NCBI GenBank assembly: GCA_018883805.1
Contig: JAHLFK010000002.1
Location: 16,657 to 80,656, forward strand
Length of the DNA stretch: 64,000 nucleotides
Source: Candidatus Limosilactobacillus merdavium
GTDB lineage: Bacteria; Bacillota; Bacilli; Lactobacillales; Lactobacillaceae
Direction: 5' to 3'
Positions within the stretch are counted from its first letter, which is position 1, and every line of letters begins with the position of its first letter. Shown here piece after piece: positions 11,110-19,830 of the stretch. The translations under genes were made by a program, and so were the position numbers. The notes beneath the pieces are model-generated. The model ran no database searches and was not told where the DNA came from. It worked only from the letters and a program-made list of their open reading frames with translations.

Positions 11110-12426
11110 ATGATAATGATAAAATCATATGCGGATGCTCTAAATTTTATTCATGGTCGAACACAATTTAAAAAAATCCCAACTCTGGATAGGATGCGTC
11201 TCTTTTTGGAGCGTCTTGGCAACCCACAAGAAGGATTAAAGTATGTTCATATAACAGGAACCAATGGCAAGGGCTCAACAGTTGCAATGATGAGAAAAAT
11301 GTTGATTGAAGCAGGATTGAATGTCGGTAGCTTCACGTCGCCATTTATCACTCGCTTCAATGAAAGAATTGAATATGACGCGGAACAGATTAGCGATGAA
11401 GATCTTACGCGGCTGGCACAAAAAGTCGAACCAGTTGTCCACCAATTAGATCAAGAATTACCAACTGGCGGTCCGACAGAATTTGAAATTGATACTGCAA
11501 TTATGTTCTGTTATTTTGCTGAGAAAAAGCCAGATCTAGTATTGCTTGAAGTTGGGATTGGCGGTCTTTATGATTCCACTAATGTTATTGTTCCTGAAGT
11601 AAGCGTAATTACAACAGTTGGCTGGGATCATATGAAGTACCTTGGTAATACTTTAGGAAAGATCGCCCACCAAAAAGCAGGAATCATTAAGAATGATGTC
11701 CCGGTAGTAATTGGTAAGCTACCAGAATCTGCACGAGAAGTGATTATTAGTGAAGCAGCTGAAAAGAATTCTCAAGTAATAGAATTAGGCGTTGATTTTT
11801 CAGCACGTAAAGTAAATCAACATGCCGTTAAACCTGAAATTGATTACCAAGGTAACATTCTCCATCATTTCCGCGCTAAATTAGGCTTGGCGGGTGATTA
11901 TCAGGTGGAAAACGCAGCAATTGCGCTTACTGCAACATGTATTGCCTTAGAACGATTAGGGATTCCGCTTAATGCTAATGATCTGAAAAAGGGACTTGAA
12001 AAAGTTCAATGGCCAGGAAGAATGGAAAAGGTGATTGACGAACCTCTAGTTCTTCTTGATGGGGCACATAATTTACCAGGAATGCAAGCGCTGGTAAAAA
12101 CCATTCAAGATGATTTTAGTGATCGTGAGGTTTATATTTTGGTTGCCATCCTAGCTGATAAACAATATGATCTAATGCTTGGTGAATTAGCAAGTCTAGG
12201 AAATGTTCATTTAATGGTTACTAACTTTGCTGGACCAGGGCCAAAACGACCAAGTGCTGATTTAACGAGTGTTATTAGTGAATTGAAAACTAAGTACCCA
12301 ATTCAGATTGCTGAGAATTGGCAGACTGGCTTTGTTCAAATGTCGCGTGAATTAAGTAGTGATGATGTAATGATTGTGACCGGTTCGCTATACTTTATCT
12401 CAGAAGTTCGACAAAATTTAAAATAA
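11110..12426 (+). CDS. folC: Folylpolyglutamate/dihydrofolate synthase
   Basis: 438 aa; HITGTNGKGSTVAM, VGIGGLYDSTN, LLDGAHNLPGM. Confidence 0.95.
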   Translation: MIMIKSYADALNFIHGRTQFKKIPTLDRMRLFLERLGNPQEGLKYVHITGTNGKGSTVAMMRKMLIEAGLNVGSFTSPFITRFNERIEYDAEQISDEDLTRLAQKVEPVVHQLDQELPTGGPTEFEIDTAIMFCYFAEKKPDLVLLEVGIGGLYDSTNVIVPEVSVITTVGWDHMKYLGNTLGKIAHQKAGIIKNDVPVVIGKLPESAREVIISEAAEKNSQVIELGVDFSARKVNQHAVKPEIDYQGNILHHFRAKLGLAGDYQVENAAIALTATCIALERLGIPLNANDLKKGLEKVQWPGRMEKVIDEPLVLLDGAHNLPGMQALVKTIQDDFSDREVYILVAILADKQYDLMLGELASLGNVHLMVTNFAGPGPKRPSADLTSVISELKTKYPIQIAENWQTGFVQMSRELSSDDVMIVTGSLYFISEVRQNLK

Positions 12427-12434
12427 AAAAATGC

Positions 12435-12485
12435 AAAGTTCCTTTTTCTTCGTTCTGTATATATAGAACGAGAAAAGGAGCTTTT
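12435..12485 (+). terminator. Long near-perfect hairpin between folC and radC (terminator and/or SD-sequestering structure)
   Basis: AAAGTTCCTTTTTCTTCGTTCT / AGAACGAGAAAAGGAGCTTT; the 3' arm contains the radC SD. Confidence 0.75.
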
Positions 12486-12488
12486 ATT

Positions 12489-13127
12489 ATGTTAACTCAA
12501 GAAACTTCTAGTTATTTTGCAGCAGTAGGTCATATTTTGCTCAATGGCAGTAAGGAAAGTGAAGAATTATATCGCGAATTTATTCGTTGCTACCCAACAC
12601 CAAATGATTTGAAAAACTTAACGCTAGATGAAAGAATGACTTTTATAAAGAAACATCGAGGTGCTGAGAAGGTATTCATGGCCATCTTACTCGGTAAATT
12701 GGTATTGCAAAGTAAGTCAGATTTACGTGGTCACGCATATTCCAGTCAATTACTTAGCAGAGAGATGATGGATCGCCTAAGTGGTGAAAATCAGGAAAGT
12801 CTCTACTTAGTTGGGACTGATGTTCATAATGAAATCATTGATATTAAGCAGATGTTTGTAGGGGGATTAAGTGAATGTAATGTGTACCCTGATCAGATCT
12901 TCCATCGGGCCCTCCTCCAGTCAGCTAATGGAATTGCTATTATTCATAACCATCCTTCTGGCAACGTTGAACCATCGGCTGCTGACATGAGAATGATGGA
13001 GAGGCTAGAAAGAGGAAGTAAATTACTAGGAATAACATTTCTTGATTTCCTAATTGTTTCTCAAGATAACTATTACAGTTTCCGAGAAAATCAAGCATTT
13101 CAGGAGCGAAGAGACCAGAAAAAGTAA
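12489..13127 (+). CDS. radC: RadC/JAB-domain DNA repair-like protein
   Basis: IIHNHPSGNVEPSAAD (JAMM motif). Confidence 0.93.
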   Translation: MLTQETSSYFAAVGHILLNGSKESEELYREFIRCYPTPNDLKNLTLDERMTFIKKHRGAEKVFMAILLGKLVLQSKSDLRGHAYSSQLLSREMMDRLSGENQESLYLVGTDVHNEIIDIKQMFVGGLSECNVYPDQIFHRALLQSANGIAIIHNHPSGNVEPSAADMRMMERLERGSKLLGITFLDFLIVSQDNYYSFRENQAFQERRDQKK

Positions 13128-13269
13128 AGAAAACGTTAATTTATTGATTAATCATTCTTCTGAAGTAATTTATTGTGTATATTAATGTTCGTATATGGCT
13201 ATTTGCTATGGTATAATATGCTCGATATTAGATTAAAAATAATTTTACTAAACGAAGGGAAGAAGCAGA

Positions 13270-14274
13270 TTGCTAGGAATCGGAACCAAAAACATTGGGA
13301 TCGACCTTGGTACAGCAAACACAATTGTGTATGTTGAAGGCAAGGGAATTGTATTACGTGAACCATCAGTAGTTGCTCGCAATACTAAGACCAATGAAGT
13401 CATTTCTGTAGGTAAAGATGCTCGTGATATGATCGGCCGGACTCCAGGTAGTATTACCGCTATTCGTCCAATGAAGGATGGGGTTATTGCTGATTATGAT
13501 ACGACTGTCGCAATGATGAAGTATTACATTGAAAAAGCTCTTGGTAGCGCTAATGGGAAGCCATACGTAATGGTATGTGTTCCAAGTGGAGTTACTGAAG
13601 TTGAAAAGCGGGCAGTAATCGATGCTACTCGTGTTGCAGGCGCCAGAGATGCTTATGTTATTGAAGAACCATTTGCTGCTGCCATTGGTGCAGGTCTTCC
13701 AGTAATGGACCCAACTGGTAGTATGGTTGTTGATATTGGTGGTGGGACCACTGATGTTGCTACAATTTCCTTAGGTGGAATTGTTTCTAGTCGTTCAATT
13801 CGGATGGCTGGTGACGAAATGAATGATGCAATTGCACAATACGTTCGTCAAAACAAGAACTTGTTAATTGGTGAACGGACAGCCGAAAAGATCAAGTGGG
13901 ATATTGGTTCTGCTTCAGTTGATGCTGCCGAAGAAATGGGCTCAACTGAGGTTCGTGGCCGTGACTTGGTTACTGGTTTGCCAAAGACAATGGAAGTATC
14001 TGCTAAGGATGTCTCTGTTGCATTGCAAGATGTTGTCAATTCAATTATTGATGCTATCAAGGGAACCCTTGAAGAAACATCACCAGAAATCGCTGCTGAC
14101 GTTATCGATCACGGTATCGTTTTAACTGGTGGTGGAGCATTATTAAAACACTTGCCTGATGTAATTGCAGATGCCACTAAGGTTCCTGTATTTATTGCAA
14201 ACGATCCTCTTGATTGTGTGGCCATCGGTACTGGTGAATCATTAAAGAGTATCGATGTAATGAAAAAGAAGTAA
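13270..14274 (+). CDS. mreB: Rod shape-determining protein MreB (TTG start)
   Basis: 334 aa; [28 protein letters not shown]. Confidence 0.98.
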   Translation: MLGIGTKNIGIDLGTANTIVYVEGKGIVLREPSVVARNTKTNEVISVGKDARDMIGRTPGSITAIRPMKDGVIADYDTTVAMMKYYIEKALGSANGKPYVMVCVPSGVTEVEKRAVIDATRVAGARDAYVIEEPFAAAIGAGLPVMDPTGSMVVDIGGGTTDVATISLGGIVSSRSIRMAGDEMNDAIAQYVRQNKNLLIGERTAEKIKWDIGSASVDAAEEMGSTEVRGRDLVTGLPKTMEVSAKDVSVALQDVVNSIIDAIKGTLEETSPEIAADVIDHGIVLTGGGALLKHLPDVIADATKVPVFIANDPLDCVAIGTGESLKSIDVMKKK

Positions 14275-14288
14275 TAAGTAATGGGATG

Positions 14289-14338
14289 GAGCTGGTCGCA
14301 AAACGATTTGTTTTGTCCAGCTCTTTCTTATTATCTAG
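14289..14338 (+). terminator. Strong terminator-like hairpin between mreB and mreC
   Basis: GAGCTGG-tcg-CAAAAC-gattt-GTTTTG-t-CCAGCTC-TTTCTT. Confidence 0.8.
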
Positions 14339-14361
14339 TAAAGTAGTGCTGGAGGAATAAA

Positions 14362-15210
14362 ATGCACAAGTTTTTTTCCAATCGACGGCTAGTTATCCTT
14401 GTCTTAATCCTTATTGCATGTTTTGGATTGATGGCTGGTTCCGTAACAATGCGAAATCGGCGAAATACGCCACCATTAATTCAACAATTTGGAAATGATA
14501 TTGTGGGTTTTGCTGATAGTGTGGTTGCAATTCCTGTTAATGCTGTTCAAGGTGGCTTTGGTTCCATTGATCAGTTGATGAATACCTATTCTGAAAACAG
14601 GGAACTAAAGCAACAAGTTTCGGAATTAGCACAAACTAAAGTCCGCGATCAGACGTTAGCAAAGGAAAATAAACAACTCAAGCAAGAATTAAACTTAAAT
14701 AAATCACTAACTGATTACAATACAATTACTGCTTCAGTTTTGATGCGGACCCCTTCATCATGGCAAAAACAGTTAGTTATTAACAAGGGACAGTCTAACG
14801 GAATCAAGAAGAATATGCCGGTAATGAGTGGTAGTGGCTTGATCGGACGGATTAGCGAAGTTAATAAGACTAACAGTAAAGTTGAATTGCTAAGTAATAC
14901 TGGTGAATCAGCTAACCGTTTTGCTGTAACGATTAATGGTTCAAATAGCCGAACAGTTAATGGAATCATTACTGATTACAACGCCTCAAATGATGAGTTA
15001 GTCATGGGACAAGTTAGTTCAAAGGCTAAAATTAAAAAGGGTACTCGTGTTATGACTAGCGGTATGGGTGGCGTTACCCCTAAAGGATTGTATGTCGGTC
15101 GTGTCACCAGAGTGGGAAAAGATGACTATGGTTTGGCACAAAAGGTATATATTCGGCCAGCAAGTAATTTGAATGACGTCAATATTGTGACCGTAGCAGA
15201 ACCGGCTTAA
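14362..15210 (+). CDS. mreC: Rod shape-determining protein MreC
   Basis: N-terminal TM, coiled coil, SNTGESANRFAV, position after mreB. Confidence 0.95.
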   Translation: MHKFFSNRRLVILVLILIACFGLMAGSVTMRNRRNTPPLIQQFGNDIVGFADSVVAIPVNAVQGGFGSIDQLMNTYSENRELKQQVSELAQTKVRDQTLAKENKQLKQELNLNKSLTDYNTITASVLMRTPSSWQKQLVINKGQSNGIKKNMPVMSGSGLIGRISEVNKTNSKVELLSNTGESANRFAVTINGSNSRTVNGIITDYNASNDELVMGQVSSKAKIKKGTRVMTSGMGGVTPKGLYVGRVTRVGKDDYGLAQKVYIRPASNLNDVNIVTVAEPA

Positions 15211-15223
15211 TCGAGGTGAGCAC

Positions 15224-15760
15224 ATGTACAGATTATCGCGATTAAGGTATATTTTTCCGCTGGGTTTATTTATCTCATTGTTCTTAGATGGGTCATTAAG
15301 TAACGTATGGTCGAAACTGTTTTTCAGTTACCCTTACTCAATGATGAGTGAGCTAATTTTATTGTGGCTTGTCTTGTCCTATTATTTTGAAGAAGATATC
15401 GAAATCCCGCTCGTTCCCTTTGCAGCGATTGCTGGTATTGTGTTTGATGTTTACTTTACCGGAATCCTGGGATTAGATGTTTTCCTTTTCCCGCTAATTG
15501 TTGAATTAACTAAGATTTTATCTAGGTATTTTAGTCAGTCGTTCCTAACGATTATTATGATATTCTTTATTGATATTTTAGTTTTCGTTACGTTGACTTA
15601 TTGGGCTTACTCACTTGTTGAGATTACCCATATGAATATCGGCGATTTCTTGGTATTTACGTTAGCACCAACGTTAGCACTTAATTTAGTTTATTTTGTT
15701 ATTTTGTATTGGCCAATCCAATCTTTATATACTTGGGCTTTAAAACAAAAAAAGTCATAA
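15224..15760 (+). CDS. mreD: Rod shape-determining protein MreD
   Basis: Polytopic membrane protein directly after mreC. Confidence 0.9.
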   Translation: MYRLSRLRYIFPLGLFISLFLDGSLSNVWSKLFFSYPYSMMSELILLWLVLSYYFEEDIEIPLVPFAAIAGIVFDVYFTGILGLDVFLFPLIVELTKILSRYFSQSFLTIIMIFFIDILVFVTLTYWAYSLVEITHMNIGDFLVFTLAPTLALNLVYFVILYWPIQSLYTWALKQKKS

Positions 15761-15819
15761 GTACTATTGACAAAGTAAAATATTGAGTGTAACATGCATG
15801 ACAATATCAAAAAACGAAG

Positions 15820-16066
15820 AACAGACTAGTAAAGAATAAATTAACTCTAAAGAGAGTTCACGATGATGGAAAGTGAATGGGTTGGTTTTCTTGAATCACA
15901 TCTGCAAGTTGACTTGTTGAACTAATTAGGCAAGTCCGGGGTAGCCCGTTATAGCGCGGAGTTTAATTATTGAACTTACTGAGGTTATCTTTGTGAGAAG
16001 GTAACAACATGAGGTGGAACCGCGTAAAACGCCCTCATAGCCAGACAGGCTGTGAGGGCGTTTTTT
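15820..16066 (+). promoter_or_regulatory. T-box leader 1 (complete; specifier probably CAC/His)
   Basis: CAGA-ct-AGTA...AGAGAG...GGAAAG...GAAT-CAC-A-TCTG, T-box TGAGGTGGAACCGCG, terminator CGCCCTCATAGCCAGACAGGCTGTGAGGGCGTTTTTT. Confidence 0.85.
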
Positions 16067-16074
16067 GTTTCATC

Positions 16075-16192
16075 TGAAGGAAGATTAAGATTGAACTCCA
16101 TGAGGCAGTCGTTGTGAAGCGACTGTAAAATGAGGTGGAACCACGACTTGCTCGTCCTCTTAAACTAGTGATAGTTTAAGGGGACTTTTTGT
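16075..16192 (+). promoter_or_regulatory. T-box leader 2 (truncated: Stem III, antiterminator and terminator, no Stem I)
   Basis: CAGTCGTTGTGAAGCGACTG stem, T-box TGAGGTGGAACCACG, terminator GTCCTCTTAAACTAgtgaTAGTTTAAGGGGACTTTTT. Confidence 0.8.
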
Positions 16193-16225
16193 TTAACGTT
16201 TTTTCGGAATTAAGGAGGTCATTAT

Positions 16226-16873
16226 ATGTCGTTCAATTATATTTCTCAAATTTTACCATCACTTATTCAGGGTGCTGGATTAACATTACAAATCTTTTTC
16301 TGGACATTAATCGTATCTATTCCATTAGGGATTGTTGTTAGCTTAGGGTTAACTTCTAAGATCCAACCACTTAAATGGGTTCTTGAAGTTTATGTTTGGC
16401 TGATGCGGGGAACACCATTACTTTTGCAATTGATTTTTGTTTTCTATGGTCTCCCAATTATCGGCATTGTTTTCCAACGTTATGATGCTGCCTTAGTTGC
16501 ATTTATTCTTAACTATGCTGCTTACTTTGCAGAAATTTTCCGTGGTGGTTTTCAATCTGTTAGCGTTGGTCAATATGAAGCAGCAAAGGTACTTCGGTTG
16601 AACTACTGGCAAACAGTCCGGAAGATTATTATTCCACAAGTGGTTAAGATTGTTATCCCTTCAATCGGAAATGAAGTAATTAACTTGGTTAAGGATTCAT
16701 CATTAGTTTACGTTATCGGGTTAGGTGATCTTTTACGTGCCGGTAATGTAGCAACTTCACGTGATGTTACCCTTGTTCCACTTCTGTTAGTTGGTTTAAT
16801 TTACTTAATTCTTGTTGGTATTTGTACATTGGTATTACGCCAAGTCGAAAAGCGTTATTCATACTTTAAGTAG
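16226..16873 (+). CDS. Polar amino acid ABC transporter permease
   Basis: HisM/GlnP-like: MRGTPLLLQLIFVFYGLP, EIFRGGFQSVSVGQYEAAKVL. Confidence 0.93.
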   Translation: MSFNYISQILPSLIQGAGLTLQIFFWTLIVSIPLGIVVSLGLTSKIQPLKWVLEVYVWLMRGTPLLLQLIFVFYGLPIIGIVFQRYDAALVAFILNYAAYFAEIFRGGFQSVSVGQYEAAKVLRLNYWQTVRKIIIPQVVKIVIPSIGNEVINLVKDSSLVYVIGLGDLLRAGNVATSRDVTLVPLLLVGLIYLILVGICTLVLRQVEKRYSYFK

Positions 16874-16887
16874 GGGAGGAATCGCAT

Positions 16888-17535
16888 ATGCTAGAAGTTA
16901 AGAACTTAAAAAAGAGCTTTGGTGATCGAGTAATTCTTGATGACGTTAACTTAACAGTTAAGGATGATGAAATTCTTTGTATTGTTGGTCCTTCTGGTGC
17001 TGGTAAAACAACTCTTCTTCGTTGCATTACTGGACTTGATTCTCCCGATAGCGGAACATTTTTGATGGATGGCAAACCATTCGATCCCCAAGGTACAGGT
17101 GCATCTGATCGGGTAATCGGTGTTGTCTTTCAGGATTTTAACCTTTTTCCTAACCTTTCAGTAATGGAAAACATTACCTTAGCACCAACAATGGTTTTAA
17201 AGAAATCAAAAGAAGATGCTATTAAAGATGCACAGGAATTGCTTGAAGAACTAGGTCTTTCAACCAAAGGTGACCTTTATCCATGGCAACTATCTGGTGG
17301 TCAAAAGCAACGGGTTGCTATTGCGCGGGCACTCGCAATGAAGCCAAAAATTCTATGTTATGATGAACCTACATCAGCACTTGATCCAAACCTTCGTCAA
17401 GAAGTTGCTAATATCATTCTTTCATTAAAGAAGAGTGGGGTAACTCAATTAGTTGTTACTCACGACTTGGACTTTGCTGAAGAAATTGCAGATGATTTGC
17501 TTAAAGTTAACCCGATTGACCAGAGACAGAACTAA
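16888..17535 (+). CDS. Polar amino acid ABC transporter ATPase
   Basis: GPSGAGKTTLLRC, LSGGQKQRVAIARALAMKPKILCYDEPTSALDP. Confidence 0.93.
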   Translation: MLEVKNLKKSFGDRVILDDVNLTVKDDEILCIVGPSGAGKTTLLRCITGLDSPDSGTFLMDGKPFDPQGTGASDRVIGVVFQDFNLFPNLSVMENITLAPTMVLKKSKEDAIKDAQELLEELGLSTKGDLYPWQLSGGQKQRVAIARALAMKPKILCYDEPTSALDPNLRQEVANIILSLKKSGVTQLVVTHDLDFAEEIADDLLKVNPIDQRQN

Positions 17536-17544
17536 GGTTAGGGA

Positions 17545-18396
17545 GTGGTGTTTGTGAGAAAAATTAAATATTGGCTGGTATTATTAATTTTGATTGCTCC
17601 AGTCTTTGTCCTTAGTGGCTGCGAAAATGTTATTCAACGGGCTAATACTCAGGATACCTGGAATCGGATTGAAAGACGAAAACGGGTTGTGATCGGTTTA
17701 GACGATAGCTTCGTACCAATGGGCTTCCGGCAAAAGAACGGCAAGCTAGTGGGCTATGATGTTGATCTTGCCCGGGCCGTATTTAAGCAATATGGAATTA
17801 AGGCTGACTTTCAACCAATTGATTGGTCAATGAAGGAAACCGAGTTAAAAAATGGAACGATCGATCTCTTATGGAATGGGTATTCAATTAATGCCAGCCG
17901 TAAGAAGAAAGTTGCCTTCAGTCGTCCATACTTAAAGAATGAACAGATTTTAGTTACTAAAAAGGCTTCTAAGATCATGAACTTTAATGACATGAAGGGG
18001 AAGGCATTAGGGGTTCAAAATGGTTCAACTGGTTTAACCGCATTAGATGAGCGGCCAAAAGTTCTTAAAGATTTAATTAGGAACAAGAAACCTGTCCTTT
18101 ACGATACTTTCCCAGATGCCTTTATCGATTTAAATGCTAACCGGATCCAAGGAATTTTAATGGATCAGGTATATGCGGATTACTACATTAAGCACCAAAA
18201 GAATAGTTCTTCTTACCGAACTTATACTAGTAAGGCCTTACCTGCTGAATATTATGCGGTAGGGATGCGTAAGGGTGATAAGACTCTTCGCCAAAAGATT
18301 AATAAGGGCCTTGGTCGCTTACAGAAAAATGGTGAATTGAAGAAGATTAACCAAAAGTGGTTTGGCGAAAATAGTAATTACTTAGGTGCAGAATAA
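17545..18396 (+). CDS. Amino acid ABC transporter substrate-binding lipoprotein
   Basis: Lipobox LSGC; RKRVVIGLDDSFVPMGF, GYDVDLARAV. Confidence 0.92.
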   Translation: MVFVRKIKYWLVLLILIAPVFVLSGCENVIQRANTQDTWNRIERRKRVVIGLDDSFVPMGFRQKNGKLVGYDVDLARAVFKQYGIKADFQPIDWSMKETELKNGTIDLLWNGYSINASRKKKVAFSRPYLKNEQILVTKKASKIMNFNDMKGKALGVQNGSTGLTALDERPKVLKDLIRNKKPVLYDTFPDAFIDLNANRIQGILMDQVYADYYIKHQKNSSSYRTYTSKALPAEYYAVGMRKGDKTLRQKINKGLGRLQKNGELKKINQKWFGENSNYLGAE

Positions 18397-18408
18397 TTAT
18401 TAATAACA

Positions 18409-18471
18409 GAACGTGATTAATAAAATGTTTGTAAAGATGGGCATTTTGTTGAAGAATCACGTTCTTTTTTA
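18409..18471 (+). terminator. Terminator after ABC transporter
   Basis: AGAACGTGATT...AATCACGTTCTTTTTT. Confidence 0.85.
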
Positions 18472-18570
18472 GGTCAAGGTTTGTAATTTGCAGTCTGATA
18501 AAGTATCATTAATCAGTATGATTTAATTCGTTAATAAAAATAATTGCCTTTAGGGAAGGGAGATATACAA

Positions 18571-19824
18571 GTGGATTATCGTCTTGCTAAGGGTGTCGAT
18601 TTACATGTTATTCCGACAAAGCAATTTAAGATGACCCATATCTTGATTGACTTTGCGACACCACAAACAACTACGAATGCCACAGCACGGAATTTACTTG
18701 CTAACCTTTTAGAAACAAGTACTCACCTTTATCCAACTCAGACAGCACTGGCACGACAGATGGCTAAGTTGTATGGAGCATTTGTTTCAATTATTGTTGG
18801 TCGAGTAGGCCGCTTGCATACTGTTCGTTTACGTTCTAGTTTCATTAACGATCACTTAGCCGAAAGAGAACTATTTTCGCAGGTGGTAGAGCTAATTAAC
18901 CAGGTATTGTTCCACCCATTAGTTGATGATGGTGAGTTTGACAGTCCGACATTTCGCCTTCAATCAAATAATTTAGCTAGTACCATTAAGTCACTCTATG
19001 ATGACAAACAGTTTTATGCCAACCAGAAGTTATTGAAACTGTATTATTCTGATGATTCAGTAATGAAGAATCCTAGCTTTGGTAGTATTGAGGATTTGGA
19101 GTATTGCTCACCAGCAAGTCTCTTTGAAACTTACCAAAAAATGATTAATCAAGATAAAGTGGACATTTTTGTATTAGGGAATGTTGATCCAGAAAAGGTC
19201 AGTTCTATTATTCGTCAGTTACCATTTACGGATCGTGAACCTGAACTACCAGATACTCCATTTTATTTTCAAAAAGTTCATGCAGACGTGGTTAGCGACC
19301 AAGAACGCCAAAATGTTAGTCAAGCTAAATTGGATTTAGGTTATCACTTGCCGATTTACTACCGCGACCCGCTATATCCGGCAGCACTAGTATTTAACGG
19401 CTTATTTGGTGGTACACCATATTCGAAACTATTTACAAATGTTCGTGAGAAAGCAAGCCTTGCATATTACGCATCAAGCCGACTAGCACCGTTTTCTGGT
19501 TTAGTTAATGTTCAGACAGGGATCCAGTCTGCTGATTACGAGACTGCCCTTAAGATGATTCAGCAACAAGCAGTTGAGATTCAGGAAGGACAATTTACGC
19601 CTGAGCTAATGCGAGAAGTTCAGGACGCCTTAATTAATCAGCACTATGCTGGTTTCGATATAGCCAATAATGTTTTAGAACATCATTTAGTTAACCAATT
19701 GCTTTCTTTACCAGAGCAAACAGACTTTGCTGAGCAAGTTAATCAGGTGACTAAAGACGATGTGATGAAAGTTGCAGCAATGATGAAGTTACAAGCAAGC
19801 TATTTATTGAGTGGTGAAAAATAA
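18571..19824 (+). CDS. M16-family peptidase-like protein (YmfF type), probable GTG start
   Basis: M16 fold-like sequence; no HXXEH; GGGAGATATACAA-GTG start preferred over the 18544 TTG. Confidence 0.85.
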   Translation: MDYRLAKGVDLHVIPTKQFKMTHILIDFATPQTTTNATARNLLANLLETSTHLYPTQTALARQMAKLYGAFVSIIVGRVGRLHTVRLRSSFINDHLAERELFSQVVELINQVLFHPLVDDGEFDSPTFRLQSNNLASTIKSLYDDKQFYANQKLLKLYYSDDSVMKNPSFGSIEDLEYCSPASLFETYQKMINQDKVDIFVLGNVDPEKVSSIIRQLPFTDREPELPDTPFYFQKVHADVVSDQERQNVSQAKLDLGYHLPIYYRDPLYPAALVFNGLFGGTPYSKLFTNVREKASLAYYASSRLAPFSGLVNVQTGIQSADYETALKMIQQQAVEIQEGQFTPELMREVQDALINQHYAGFDIANNVLEHHLVNQLLSLPEQTDFAEQVNQVTKDDVMKVAAMMKLQASYLLSGEK

Positions 19825-19830
19825 AATTCT

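Noticed and set aside
12489-13127. RadC-like gene as a mobile element or defence marker
   Set aside because: Sits in the standard folC-radC-mreB chromosomal order with no mobile element features
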